In this document: piece by piece, positions 34,646 to 43,922 of the stretch | Layout of the letters: the number at the start of each line of letters is the position of its first letter | How positions within the stretch are numbered: the stretch's first letter is position 1 | Assembly (NCBI RefSeq): GCF_026191915.1 | Contig: NZ_JAIMBY010000014.1 | Coordinates: forward strand, 1-64,000 | DNA length: 64,000 nt | Direction of reading: 5' to 3' | From: Acidiphilium sp. PA | GTDB taxonomy: Bacteria; Pseudomonadota; Alphaproteobacteria; Acetobacterales; Acetobacteraceae | Translations under genes and position numbers: made by a program | Notes under the pieces: generated by a model | Seen by the model: only the letters and a program-made list of their open reading frames with translations | The model's database searches: none | What the model was told of the DNA's origin: nothing

Positions 34646-35165
34646 CGTCGTGCTGCATCATCGCTCGATCCTATTCAAGCCGGCACCCTTGCACTGATAA
34701 CTCACCGTTATTCTCGCGCACAAGAGCACACTGGTATCAATCCGGCACGCCGAACCATGCGGGTTGTCGCATATATGCGGCAGGACGGTTTAGAGCGTGC
34801 TGTGCGCCGTCCGGCTTTTCAGGTCTCGCGATGGCAACCACTATGCTTCGGCCTACCACATTGCGATTTCTGGCCAGCCATCCGCAAAATTTTCAGGGTC
34901 CTTCCCACCCGGCACCCGGTCACGGGTAACGCGCGACCGCGTCACATCGCTAGCGCCATAATTTTCAAATTTGGTCCGGTTGGGATTTCGCGCAAAGTCA
35001 GAAATGTTGCGATTTTTGTTAGGAATAAGCGACACTTAACCGAAAATAGCAGCGGCGTTGCCAACCATCCCCACACAAAACCGTCAGAAACCCCCGCTTA
35101 AAGCGGGTTCCGGTGGTCCGGTTGGTGGTCCGGTTGGTGCCGCTACGCCGCTGGTGTAGGTGCTG
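34646..35165. other. Gap within the element, no supported gene
   Basis: This stretch is lower in GC than its surroundings. Small frames exist on both strands (for example 60 codons at 34853-35035, minus) but none has a ribosome-binding site or similarity I can support. Near 35108-35135 the unit GGTCCGGTTGGT is repeated directly. Confidence 0.5.
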
Positions 35166-35762
35166 CTACTCCGGCGCGGCCGGCGGCGCGTCGAAATCGA
35201 GCTGGGCGAGTTCGAGGCAAGCCTCCCTGATCTCGCGCGTGAGGATGATGTGGACCACGCCAGCGTCGCCCTCGGCTGCCAGTTCGGCGGCGATGCGGTC
35301 GGGGATGTTGAACATCCGGTCCCGAAACGCGCGGGCGATGCGGAAACCTACCTGCCGTTCGGCCGCGGCTGACACCAATTCACCCCGCTCAAGCTGAAGT
35401 TTGATCGCCGCCAATTCCGCCTCGGTTTCCGCAAGCCGCGCCCGGTGGTGCGACCATCGCTTACGCGAGTCCGCAAGCGCCTCGATACCGCCCGGCTCTG
35501 TTCCATCCGCTGCTGCTGGTGCCGCCGCTGGTGCGGTTTGCACCGCCTCGCCAGCACTAGCGTCATGCCGGCCGCCCACGGCAGGGTCAGTGTGCTCGAC
35601 CCATTCTCGATCGGCCAGGGCGGGATCAATGGACCATACCCGCCCCGCGCGCTCTGCGCTGATCCGGTTGGCGGCGATCGCCTTGCTGACGGCGCGTTCA
35701 CTGCACCCGCGATGGCGCGCATATTCCGCAACATTCATCATTTCAGTGGATCCAATCGTCAA
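35166..35762 (-). CDS. Nu1-like small terminase / DNA-packaging protein candidate
   Basis: A 198-residue protein. The N-terminal helix-turn-helix (NVAEYARHRGCSERAVSKAI, residues 10-29) is like that of Nu1 and other DNA-packaging small subunits. It is followed by an Ala-rich linker, a coiled coil at about 105-135 (LAETEAELAAIKLQLERGEL) and a C-terminal segment with FRIARAFRDRMFNIPDRIAA, a stretch common in Nu1-type proteins. No large terminase is encoded nearby, so it may redirect a helper phage's terminase to element DNA. It overlaps the upstream gene by 20 bases. Confidence 0.7.
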   Translation of the reverse strand: MTIGSTEMMNVAEYARHRGCSERAVSKAIAANRISAERAGRVWSIDPALADREWVEHTDPAVGGRHDASAGEAVQTAPAAAPAAADGTEPGGIEALADSRKRWSHHRARLAETEAELAAIKLQLERGELVSAAAERQVGFRIARAFRDRMFNIPDRIAAELAAEGDAGVVHIILTREIREACLELAQLDFDAPPAAPE

Positions 35763-36201
35763 TAATTTCGAGCTGTCCCGGCACGCTCACGATGACGGGC
35801 ATGCGTTTGATGAAAAACTGCGACCAAAGCCGCATTAGGGGCTGCTCGCACTCTATGACCACAGCCCGGCCAAACTGCCGCGCAACCTCGATCACCCCGG
35901 CGGCTTTCGCGTCATGCAGCACCACGGCCGCAACCCGCCCGAACGCCCTCAGATCACGCGCCGCCCGCCATCCGTCAGGCCCGGCGCCGTCGCAATCGCA
36001 GAGTAGCGCCACGCCAGGCGCGCGGCCGGACACCATCGGCCACATATCGTCGAGGGTGCGGTCTGGCCCGACGATCTCCTGATAGATGATCAGCCCAGCC
36101 TCGGCAGCGTCGATTAGCTTCAGGCGTTCGGGAGCCCCGACATAGGCTTGCCGGTAGCTGGCGATGACGCGGGCCTGATCCTCCGCCCGGTCCGGGGTCA
36201 T
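35743..36201 (-). CDS. Hypothetical alpha/beta protein of the element (1)
   Basis: A 152-residue protein of unknown function. Its pattern of alternating strands and helices (GVALLCDCDGAGPDGWRAAR, then VAAVVLHDAKAAGVIEVARQ, then AVVIECEQPLMRLW) resembles the product of 36503-36871. The two may be diverged relatives. It overlaps both neighbours, so it belongs to the late-gene-like operon. Confidence 0.6.
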   Translation of the reverse strand: MTPDRAEDQARVIASYRQAYVGAPERLKLIDAAEAGLIIYQEIVGPDRTLDDMWPMVSGRAPGVALLCDCDGAGPDGWRAARDLRAFGRVAAVVLHDAKAAGVIEVARQFGRAVVIECEQPLMRLWSQFFIKRMPVIVSVPGQLEIIDDWIH

Positions 36202-36506
36202 TTCCGCACCATCCTGACCACGGTTGCCCGCCGGCGCACCGCCTCTGCCGCCCTACGCCGCCTCTGCGCTGCCCGGCGTCGTGCTGCGCTGGTCTCGCCT
36301 ATCGCCTGCCGGATGAGGCGCACGGCACGCGCCGCGCTGTACGCCACCCGGACCGGAAACCATGGCTTCGCCGGGCTGGTCGATGCTGCCCAGGCGCGGG
36401 CTTCGCTGGCCTTCACCCGCATCAGATCGCCGGCGGCGAACGCGCGGCCGTCATGGTTGATGGTGAAGCCCCGGCGCACCCTCAGCCACCGCCACCGCCC
36501 GCTCAC
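36198..36506 (-). CDS. Hypothetical basic protein of the element
   Basis: A 102-residue, Arg-rich protein beginning at GTG 36506, which overlaps the preceding stop (GTGA). It has FTINHDGRAFAAGDLMRV near the N-terminus, suggesting a small beta fold. The C-terminus is a very basic tail (RRRAAQRRRRAAEAVRRR) that could bind nucleic acid. No family is recognised. Confidence 0.5.
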   Translation of the reverse strand: MSGRWRWLRVRRGFTINHDGRAFAAGDLMRVKASEARAWAASTSPAKPWFPVRVAYSAARAVRLIRQAIGETSAARRRAAQRRRRAAEAVRRRATVVRMVRK

Positions 36507-36871
36507 GCCGCGCTCCGCGTGGCCTGCCCAAACCCGCCGATGTCCCGCTGGTTCGCAGCCACCAGCACTCGCCACGCTCGCGCATCCGTTTCTGCGCATG
36601 CGATCACCAGCACGCTATCGCCGGCCTTCCCCATTTGGGCAGCGTACCGCCCGATCGCAGCATCCGGCGCGCGGACCGTCACGACGATGGACGCGGCGCG
36701 AATTGCAGCAATCGCCGCCGGCCAGCGGCCAGGGTCCGGCGTGTTGCGAGCATCGATCACCACCACCCTGCCGGCTCGATCTGCGGTAGCGAGCACCGCA
36801 GGCTTATCACCGGCCCGTACCGCAATCAGCGTCACCCCGGCCAGCGTGGCGGCGGTTGCGACCGCGCTCAC
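36503..36871 (-). CDS. Hypothetical alpha/beta protein of the element (2)
   Basis: A 122-residue protein starting at GTG 36871, in a GTGA overlap with the gene before it. Successive strand-helix units read GRVVVIDARNTPDPGRW, ASIVVTVRAPDAAIGRYAAQ and SVLVIACAETDARAWRVLV. The spacing is like that in the 35743-36201 product. Function unknown. Confidence 0.55.
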   Translation of the reverse strand: MSAVATAATLAGVTLIAVRAGDKPAVLATADRAGRVVVIDARNTPDPGRWPAAIAAIRAASIVVTVRAPDAAIGRYAAQMGKAGDSVLVIACAETDARAWRVLVAANQRDIGGFGQATRSAA

Positions 36872-37083
36872 GACGCCCTCAGCGCGGTTTTCATCACCAC
36901 CTTCTCCGGCGGCTTCGGACGCGGCCGTGCCGGGCGATGGCCGGGGGTTTCGTCTGCGGGCTCGATCTGTGCCGACCACGCTTTTGCGAGTTCCGGCGTA
37001 AGGTCGAGAATCGCCCCGCCGGTGAATGTGCCTGCGCTTCCCATCGCCAAGGTGAAACCGCCGCGGACTCGATAAAGTGCCAT
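36868..37083 (-). CDS. Small protein downstream of the capsid gene
   Basis: A 71-residue protein. ATG 37083 is preceded by GGAG at a good distance. The N-terminus (MALYRVRGGFTLAMGSAGTF) is beta-like and the tail is Pro- and Arg-rich. Its position 47 bp after the capsid gene suggests a head-related or decoration role, but there is no similarity to confirm that. Confidence 0.55.
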   Translation of the reverse strand: MALYRVRGGFTLAMGSAGTFTGGAILDLTPELAKAWSAQIEPADETPGHRPARPRPKPPEKVVMKTALRAS

Positions 37084-37129
37084 GTTATACTCCAACAAAA
37101 AGCGGCCCGGCTTTCACCGGGCACGCGGT

Positions 37130-38266
37130 TTACGAGGCGTCGGTGATGGCCGCGAAGCTGACCGGGTGGCGCGGCGCGATATCGACCGTTGCCATCACCC
37201 TCAATTCCAGTCCGCCGGATGAAAAGCCCGCGCCGTATGGGTTGGTCGCAAGTTCGATCACACCCCATTCCCCGATCAACAAATCCGGCCAGTTCCCGAA
37301 CAAAACCGCTGACAGGCCGGTGCCGGTGCCTTTGGTCAGCCCGCTCGGCACGTTTGTGGAGCGGGCGACTGGCAGGCCGTTCAGCGCACCAGGCGCGCGG
37401 CCGGGCTTTCCGGTGGGGTCCGGGAAGTATGACCAGACCGGCCGGTTGGCGCTATCCACCAGCCCGCGCATTTCCTTCACGATCGCCGGCGTGGTCAGGT
37501 AAGCCATGTCATCGGTATCGACATTTGCCGCCGTCACGGTTTCCTCGAGCGCCTCGAGCGCGGCCAGCGTGATCGGCCCGCCGTTGGTGCCGAGCGCCAC
37601 CGTGCCGATGCCGCTGGTGCCCAGGATGCCGAGTGGTTGCCCGTTGCTGCCGGTGCCGGCGATCGCCGCGATATCGATCGCCTGCGCAACGCCCCGCGCC
37701 AGATCACGCATCAAAAACGCCTCCGCTTCGGGGCTGATCGAGACGATAAATTGGCGTGTGGCCTGCGCGTAACCCGCAACGGTTTTCGGGGTCATCCGAA
37801 CCTGATCCATCGCGGACGCCTCGCTCTCGGTGATGTCCGAACCTTCGGGGCTGATCCAGGCTGCCGCCGCACCGGTGCCGAGGCGCGGGATGGCGACATT
37901 GCCCACCAGGCCGGGCAGGACGGTCGCGCCAAGCTGCAGCACGCGGCTCTTACCGCGCAAGGCTGCGATGAAACCGCCCGGCGCAAACTCCTGCCCAACC
38001 AATGCAGCACCAGTGGTTGAGGCGACGTACGGCGCGGCCGGCGAATACGTTTGGGCCGGAGCCGTGCCGCCACCCGGATAGGCGCGCCCGAGCATGCTTG
38101 ATGGCATGAAAAACCCAGTGCGCTTCATGTTTTTCGCGATCGAGTCCGAAATTTCAAACTCGATGCCGGTTTGCTTTTTTTTGTCGAGCATGCCGGCCAG
38201 CAACCGCTGCACGCTGTATGCGTTGCGCTCGCGGGTCGAAAGATCGGGGTAAAGTGAGTCGGGCAT
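37130..38266 (-). CDS. HK97-type phage major capsid protein
   Basis: A 378-residue protein. The N-terminal arm is helical and charged; the HK97 fold begins near residue 85 (GAALVGQEFAPGGFIAALRG). Diagnostic parts are VLPGLVGNVAIPRL, WISPEGSDI, the P-domain helix (AQATRQFIVSISPEAEAFLM) and GSGNGQPLGIL-like loops (GTGSNGQPLGILGTSG). The scaffold-like delta domain is short, and no separate protease gene is present. It would form the icosahedral head of the element or replace the helper's capsid. Confidence 0.88.
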   Translation of the reverse strand: MPDSLYPDLSTRERNAYSVQRLLAGMLDKKKQTGIEFEISDSIAKNMKRTGFFMPSSMLGRAYPGGGTAPAQTYSPAAPYVASTTGAALVGQEFAPGGFIAALRGKSRVLQLGATVLPGLVGNVAIPRLGTGAAAAWISPEGSDITESEASAMDQVRMTPKTVAGYAQATRQFIVSISPEAEAFLMRDLARGVAQAIDIAAIAGTGSNGQPLGILGTSGIGTVALGTNGGPITLAALEALEETVTAANVDTDDMAYLTTPAIVKEMRGLVDSANRPVWSYFPDPTGKPGRAPGALNGLPVARSTNVPSGLTKGTGTGLSAVLFGNWPDLLIGEWGVIELATNPYGAGFSSGGLELRVMATVDIAPRHPVSFAAITDAS

Positions 38267-38308
38267 TGTCGTGTCCTATGTCAAAAGTTGTAGGCCGCGC
38301 CTAAACAT

Positions 38309-38644
38309 TTAGGCCGCGCGTGGTGGGGGTTCGTCGTCGGGGTTGAATGGTGGCGCGCTGCGGTTTGTGATCAAAACGCGAGGCTTGCCCTGCCAGACTT
38401 TTCCAGCGTTCCAGCCTTTCCCCCGCCATGGTTCCGGTGAGTTCCATGCGTGAGGCCAAGGCGTGGGGCGCCGAAACGGGATCACGTTGCCTGCATCTGC
38501 GACCGCTTCGGGCTTCGCCGGCGCCGGCGCATCCGCCTGCCCATCGGGCATCGTATCGGCAATGATCTCATCGAGCTCGGCATCGAGCCGGGTTTGTTGC
38601 TCACGCCGCTCCCGCACCTGAATTTCCAGCCAATCCTCTGACAT
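38309..38644 (-). CDS. Hypothetical protein between tape measure and capsid genes
   Basis: A 111-residue hydrophilic protein. A charged helix (LEIQVRERREQQTRLDAELD) is at residues 6-25, and a Pro- and Trp-rich C-terminal part has RPTPWPHAWNSPEPWRG. Its ATG shares one base with the tape-measure stop. A head-scaffold or chaperone role is possible from position, but nothing in the sequence proves it. Confidence 0.55.
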   Translation of the reverse strand: MSEDWLEIQVRERREQQTRLDAELDEIIADTMPDGQADAPAPAKPEAVADAGNVIPFRRPTPWPHAWNSPEPWRGKGWNAGKVWQGKPRVLITNRSAPPFNPDDEPPPRAA

Positions 38645-41172
38645 CAGCCGTAGCCAGTCCCGTTCATTGCCATCAGGCCGCCATCGCGCTTCTGGCGGAT
38701 CATCTCATGCTGGATCGCCGCGCGGATTGCCGTGTGCAGCCCGGCCGCGCTGTTCTGCGGATCGCCGGTGACGGTGCCATCGCTGTGGACATGGGTGTTG
38801 ATGTTGAAGGTGTGGTTGCCACCACCCCCACCTTTCATGCTGACCGGGATCGAGCGGCCATCGGGGAGGGGAACGTAGGCTTCCGGCATCCGGCCTTCGC
38901 CGTACATCGCGACCTGCGGGCTGCTGGCAACGCCGCCACTGGAATAGGCGTGCAATGGCATCGGGCCCATCGGGGTCATGATGCCGCCGTTGGCGAAGCC
39001 GAAAAATTTGCCGATGGTGCCGAGTACCGGGCCGATGTCAGACGCCGCGCTCATCAGCGAACTGCCCTTGCTGAACAATGAGCCGATGCCGGTGATCGTG
39101 TTGATGAAGCCAAGCCCCGATTTCGCCGCGCCGAGAGCGTCGCCTAGGATCGAGCCTGAGCCGGTGGGGCTCGGCATTGTCGGTTGCTGGCCACCACCCC
39201 AGCCGATGTTGCCCATCGAGCCGCTAAACGCACTGCCGCCGCTGCCGCCCTTGGTGCCGCCGCTGAACATGTCGGCAATACTGCCCGCGCCACCGAGGCC
39301 CTTTAAGAGCGAACCGAGGCCGGTGGACAGCGGTGAGACAATGGCCTGCTGGACCACCATCGAGGTCATGTCCTTGAAGATGCTGGCCGCGAAGCTGCGG
39401 AATGTCACCCGGCCGCCCTCGAGCGCGGTGGTGAGTTGATCGCTCATGCCGGACCAGGTTTTGGCCCAAATTTGCTTGATGTCATTGCTGGCCGTGCTGA
39501 CGGTGTGGACGGTTTTTTTAACGCTTTCATGCATGGGCGTGGTTGCCGGTGCGCCCGTCACTGAGGTGTTGGCGATGGCCGCGACATTGCCGGTCATGGC
39601 GGCCGTGATCGCCGGAGCCATCGCGGGATATTTCGCGATCTCCTTGCGCGCCCATGCCTCGGTCGCAAGAGCATCAGCAAGCTGGCGATGCGACAACGCC
39701 GCCGCGGTGGCGTGACTGCTGTCGGCCTGCAGCGTTGCGATCTGGTTTTGCACCTCCGCATTCTGGGTGCGCAAGATCGTGTTGAAGCGGTCCGCCGCGC
39801 TCACCGCGCCCGATCCAGAGGCGTCCCGCAACGTCGCGACGTGATCGCGGATCGCCGCGGTATGCTGGTGCAGATCGGAGGTTCCGCGCGCGGCGTGTTT
39901 CTGCGTTGCCGCATAGCTGTCGATCGCCGCCGATTGCTGTTGCGCGTAGACGCCCCGCGCCGCCGCCATCGATTGATTGCCGATCTGCTCGATCTGAAGG
40001 CGGTGCAGGCGATCTTGCAGCAAGGTCGTATTGCCGCCGCCGAACCGGCTCATCACACCTCGATCCGTGATCTGGTGTTTCAGCGATGCGATCTGGTCGG
40101 ACAGGGTGGTGGTGCGACCGATGCTTTCGAGCGCGTCGACCGCGCCGATCGCCTCGTTGCGGACTTCGTGCAGGGCTTCGATCAGGTAGCCCAGGTTGCG
40201 CGGCGCGTCGGTGCCGAGGGAGTGATAAAGGTCGTTTGCGACGGCGCGTTCTGCTTGCTCTTTGTGCCCCTGCTTTTCCAGGGTGGCGATGTACTCGTAT
40301 TGGGCGAGGTCGAGGAAGTGATATTCATGGTTCGCCTTGAGCGCCCACTTGGCAACGCCATCGCCCATCTTTGCGAAGTCCGCGACAACCTTTGTCGCTT
40401 TCTCGCCAGACACCCGGGCGAACTCGACGGCCGCGCGGGTCACGTCCTGCAGGGTGGCGCCGGTGAACTGACCGGTGCGGATCAGGTCATTGAGCGCGGC
40501 GCGAGCCATCAGCACGCCGCCGGGAATCTGGCGGCCGATCGTCTCCGCCATCGTGTTGAACTGGCCCTCGGTGATGCCGGCGACATTGCCAGTAAGCTGC
40601 ATGCCGCGGGCGAACCGGGCCGATTGCATCTCACCCAGCACCATCCCGGCCCCGACCGCCGCCACTTCGGCTGCCAAGCCACCGAGCGCGACACTCGCGA
40701 CGCCTGCGGAGGCAATGACTTCGGAGAGGTTTAGCTGTTCGGCCTCCACCATGAGCGAGCCGCCGAACCGGCTGTAGTTGCCCATGATCGCGACCTCGTG
40801 AAAGAGCACGATCAGCTCCCGCAAAGAGCGCCCCGAGGTGAGCATTTTCTTGAAGCCCATTTCCGCGTGGTGCGCCGCCTTGGTGACGCCAGTGCCCATC
40901 GCCGCCGCTGCCAGTTCCGCGTCACGCATCGCGCCGGTGACCGGTCCCAGCGCATCGGTGAGGCCAAGTTGGGCATTGCGTGCGGCCAGGATTTCGGTTT
41001 TCGAATAGGCCATCGACTCGGCGTGCTTGACGGTCTGATCAACCGCGCGCCGCTGGGCTTTGCTTAGTTCGACGGTCGAAAGGTCCAGTTTACCAATCTC
41101 GGCTCGCAGGGCTGCAACCTGCGATGTGCCGGTGGCATGGGCGGAGATGATGACTTCTGCGGTTTCAACCAT
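38644..41172 (-). CDS. Phage tail tape-measure protein
   Basis: An 842-residue protein. The N-terminus has VETAEVIISAHATGTSQVAA and heptad-like helices typical of tape measures. Hydrophobic segments lie near 140-180 (VIASAGVASVALGGLAAEVA). Long helical Ala/Gln-rich stretches follow. The C-terminal 130 residues are lambda-family-like, with FANGGIMTPMGPMPL, a Gly-rich linker and YGEGRMPEAYVPLPDGRSIP. In phages this protein sets tail length and helps DNA entry. No other tail gene is present in the element. It overlaps the gene before it by eight bases. Confidence 0.85.
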   Translation of the reverse strand: MVETAEVIISAHATGTSQVAALRAEIGKLDLSTVELSKAQRRAVDQTVKHAESMAYSKTEILAARNAQLGLTDALGPVTGAMRDAELAAAAMGTGVTKAAHHAEMGFKKMLTSGRSLRELIVLFHEVAIMGNYSRFGGSLMVEAEQLNLSEVIASAGVASVALGGLAAEVAAVGAGMVLGEMQSARFARGMQLTGNVAGITEGQFNTMAETIGRQIPGGVLMARAALNDLIRTGQFTGATLQDVTRAAVEFARVSGEKATKVVADFAKMGDGVAKWALKANHEYHFLDLAQYEYIATLEKQGHKEQAERAVANDLYHSLGTDAPRNLGYLIEALHEVRNEAIGAVDALESIGRTTTLSDQIASLKHQITDRGVMSRFGGGNTTLLQDRLHRLQIEQIGNQSMAAARGVYAQQQSAAIDSYAATQKHAARGTSDLHQHTAAIRDHVATLRDASGSGAVSAADRFNTILRTQNAEVQNQIATLQADSSHATAAALSHRQLADALATEAWARKEIAKYPAMAPAITAAMTGNVAAIANTSVTGAPATTPMHESVKKTVHTVSTASNDIKQIWAKTWSGMSDQLTTALEGGRVTFRSFAASIFKDMTSMVVQQAIVSPLSTGLGSLLKGLGGAGSIADMFSGGTKGGSGGSAFSGSMGNIGWGGGQQPTMPSPTGSGSILGDALGAAKSGLGFINTITGIGSLFSKGSSLMSAASDIGPVLGTIGKFFGFANGGIMTPMGPMPLHAYSSGGVASSPQVAMYGEGRMPEAYVPLPDGRSIPVSMKGGGGGNHTFNINTHVHSDGTVTGDPQNSAAGLHTAIRAAIQHEMIRQKRDGGLMAMNGTGYG

Positions 41173-41515
41173 GGATCGTGTTCTCCGTTGGAAATTTCAG
41201 CACGTTTCGGCTGGCGCGTTCGGCGGCTTCGGTCTCGCGATCGGCCAGGACCTCGTCGATCGCGGGATGCGGTGGAAGCAGGTCCGCAACATCGGCGGCG
41301 ATCTGTGCGGTTCGAAACGGGTTGGCCGGATCGATCGAGCGGCGCACCATCAGGCTGGTGATGGCGATGCGCTGTTGTTCTTCCGTGATGGCGGCCAGTT
41401 CGGCGCGCAAGCGGCTGATCTGGCGTTTGATGAGACCAGCGCGTGCGCGGCAAAGCTGGCGGGCGGCGGCCAGCATTGCGCGGAGTTCCTGCGGATCAAG
41501 TCCGGGCTCGATCAC
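41165..41515 (-). CDS. Hypothetical protein between VirE-type and tape-measure genes
   Basis: A 116-residue, mostly helical protein with a coiled-coil-like segment (KRQISRLRAELAAITEEQQR, residues 30-49) and a hydrophilic tail. It overlaps the VirE-type gene by ATGA and the tape-measure gene by eight bases. Its position just before the tape measure is that of tail assembly chaperones in phages, but no similarity is visible. Confidence 0.55.
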   Translation of the reverse strand: MIEPGLDPQELRAMLAAARQLCRARAGLIKRQISRLRAELAAITEEQQRIAITSLMVRRSIDPANPFRTAQIAADVADLLPPHPAIDEVLADRETEAAERASRNVLKFPTENTIHG

Positions 41516-42969
41516 GTCCGCGACTCCCTTATCCAGAATCGCTTTTTTCCGTTGCGGCTCGGTTCAAATCCCATCTGCGAAAGAATTGCGGTGATCCGGC
41601 GCGTGTGGCTGGTGCCCAAGTCCTTCAGCGGAATATGCAGCGCCTCTACCGAAATCTCATGCACACTCACGCGGTCTCGGCATTCGACAAACCTGTCGAC
41701 GGTCTCGCTCCATGCGTCGACCTCCCGCCTCGCCTCTTGCTCGTCGGCGATATGCTCGCGCTCAAAATCCGCCGCCGGCCAATAGGGTTCGCCCGCCTTG
41801 AATCGATGCACCGCCTCGGCGAATAGCTGGTCCCGCGCCTGCCGCAGTCCGTCGATATCGATTGATTTTACAGCCACCGGCCAGAAACGACGATTGCCGG
41901 TGGCGTCTCTCAGATATTGCGCCTCGTTCGTGGTCAGCACGAATACGCACTGCCGCGGCTCTTTGATCGTCCTGCGGCCATAGGCCGGTCGATAATCCTC
42001 AACCCGGCGCGTCAGGAAAGCCTTGAGCAGGTTGGCGTCAGCCTTGTCGAGCGCGGCCATTTCCGAAATTTCGACCAGCCACTTGTCCCGGATAAACCCG
42101 GAAAGGTCTTTACCTCCATTGCGCAAGTCCGGCATCTGATCGCCGCAGAATTCGCCAGCCAGCACAGTGCAGATCGATGATTTCAGGATGCCCTGCGGCC
42201 CCTCGAGCACCATCGCATAATCAAGCTGGCAACCCGGCCGCATGATGCGCGCCACCATGCCCATCAGGAACATTTCACCGACACGCTCGTTATAGATGGA
42301 CGCCTCTGTGCCGAGGTATTCAGACAGCCAGAACGCAAGCCGGGGGTTGCCGTCCCATTTTAGGCCGGTGAGGTAGTCCCGGACCGGGTGAAACGCCTGC
42401 TCATGCGCGCGCAAGTCGATCGCATCGGACAGGATGTCCGCGCTCATCCGTGGCAGGCCGGCGCGCTGGATGTGCTCGAGCACCGCCGCAAGGTGGTGGT
42501 CAGCGAATGAGCAGGGCTCGGTCACGGCGCGCAATGTTGTCGACGGTACCGGCCGCATGAGCATGACTTCGCGGCGCATCTCATTATAGGCCACCAGATC
42601 GCGAAGCGCCGGGTCACGGCGCATCGCAATCAGCGCATTCGTGAGGTTGTTGCGGGGTTCGTTAGTGAGGTTAGTCTGGCAGTCCCGCAACCAATCCGGC
42701 GCCGGCGTACTGCGCGACGTGGCTTCGATCTTTGACCAGGCGCGCCGGAGAGATTCGCCGCCCGCCGCTTGCGCGCGGAGGATGTATGCAGAGGTGCGCT
42801 CATTTTTTCGCAAGGTCTCGATCGTCTCATCGAGCGTGCGGCCTTCACGATAGGCGATGCCCATGGCGCGGAATGCAATCTTTGCCGGGGACATCGGCGC
42901 GGACGCCTGCCGCACCAGATCGTCATCATCGAATTCGTGGTCGAGAATTTCGGCGGCGTTCAAGTCCAT
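41512..42969 (-). CDS. VirE-type (PF05272-like) P-loop replication protein
   Basis: A 485-residue protein. An N-terminal helical region is followed by the VirE/D5-like ATPase core from about residue 190 (FHPVRDYLTGLKWDGNPRL). Walker A is LEGPQGILKSS (255-265) and Walker B is WLVEISEMAAL. A sensor-like FVLTTNEAQYLRD and an arginine-finger-like TGNRRFWPV follow. Such proteins pair with small primases in phages and satellites and are likely replicative helicases. Its ATG shares a base with the primase stop. Confidence 0.82.
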   Translation of the reverse strand: MDLNAAEILDHEFDDDDLVRQASAPMSPAKIAFRAMGIAYREGRTLDETIETLRKNERTSAYILRAQAAGGESLRRAWSKIEATSRSTPAPDWLRDCQTNLTNEPRNNLTNALIAMRRDPALRDLVAYNEMRREVMLMRPVPSTTLRAVTEPCSFADHHLAAVLEHIQRAGLPRMSADILSDAIDLRAHEQAFHPVRDYLTGLKWDGNPRLAFWLSEYLGTEASIYNERVGEMFLMGMVARIMRPGCQLDYAMVLEGPQGILKSSICTVLAGEFCGDQMPDLRNGGKDLSGFIRDKWLVEISEMAALDKADANLLKAFLTRRVEDYRPAYGRRTIKEPRQCVFVLTTNEAQYLRDATGNRRFWPVAVKSIDIDGLRQARDQLFAEAVHRFKAGEPYWPAADFEREHIADEQEARREVDAWSETVDRFVECRDRVSVHEISVEALHIPLKDLGTSHTRRITAILSQMGFEPSRNGKKRFWIRESRT

Positions 42970-43841
42970 CAGGCGGCCTCGCCCCGCTCGCTGCGAGCCA
43001 TGAGCACGTCATTGAAGTCGGTGCCGGCGGTTTGCGGTTTGATGATGCGAACCTCCCGGCCCTGCCGCTTCCAGCGTCGAGCAGCGGCCTCGGCAGCGCG
43101 CAATCCGGGGCCGTCAGGATCGGCGGCGATCGTCACTCGGCGCACCAGATCAGGCAGATCAAGCGAGTGCTCGAGGTTGCCCGCCGATACCGATGACCAT
43201 GCCGGCAACCCGGTCAGAATTCCCGCGCTGGCAGCGGTTTCGATGCCCTCGGCGATGAGCAGATCGGGCGAAGCAGGGGCGAGGCGGACCGCACCGCCTG
43301 CGACGATGCCGAGCGACGCCTTGACCGGCTCGACATTCCCCTTGCGGCCGTCCGGGGTAAGAAACGTCCTATGAATTGCCTGAGGCGTGCCGTCAGTGCC
43401 CACGATCAGGGCGAGCATTGCGTCAAGCTGCCGCTTCGATGGGTGCCAGGTGTCGGGGCGGTACCGGATCGAGGTCGAGCCCATGATCGCAGCGATGCCG
43501 CGCATAGCGAGGTATCGGCCAACCGGGTCATCCGGGTTCGGTGCCACCGCCCCGCACCAGGCGCGCCTTGCACGCTCCACGCGGGCCGCATCATGGGCGG
43601 CGCGATCTGCGTCATGCCGGGGTTCCTGTTGCGCTTGAGCAGGCGGCGCGCCACCGATCTGAGCGAAAATGCCGGCAGGGCCATCCGGCAGATTGCACGA
43701 TGAGCACCATAGGAGCGGTTGCCCATTGCGGCCCGTCGAAACCTTGAACGCCTCGCGATAGCCGCAGTCCGGGCAATCGCCGCGGAAGTCCCGGCCGGCG
43801 CGGTGCAGGTTCAACCGCTGCGCAACAATCTCCGGGGTCAT
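42969..43841 (-). CDS. Toprim-domain DNA primase
   Basis: A 290-residue protein. The N-terminal zinc-binding element has CPDCGY and WCSSC near residues 23-48. The Toprim domain at about 185-275 has the catalytic Glu in LLIAEGIETAASA and the DPD metal site in VTIAADPDGPGLR. ATG 43841 is chosen because it opens the conserved MTPEIVAQRLNL; an upstream extension in frame is Arg-rich and unlikely. With the VirE-type protein it would allow autonomous replication after excision. Confidence 0.82.
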   Translation of the reverse strand: MTPEIVAQRLNLHRAGRDFRGDCPDCGYREAFKVSTGRNGQPLLWCSSCNLPDGPAGIFAQIGGAPPAQAQQEPRHDADRAAHDAARVERARRAWCGAVAPNPDDPVGRYLAMRGIAAIMGSTSIRYRPDTWHPSKRQLDAMLALIVGTDGTPQAIHRTFLTPDGRKGNVEPVKASLGIVAGGAVRLAPASPDLLIAEGIETAASAGILTGLPAWSSVSAGNLEHSLDLPDLVRRVTIAADPDGPGLRAAEAAARRWKRQGREVRIIKPQTAGTDFNDVLMARSERGEAA

Positions 43842-43922
43842 CGCGCGCTCGGTGCGGGAGCCGTGACAGCCCCCGCACGCTCGCCTAACGTTGCGGTCGC
43901 AACACCTGCAACGGAGAGTGAT

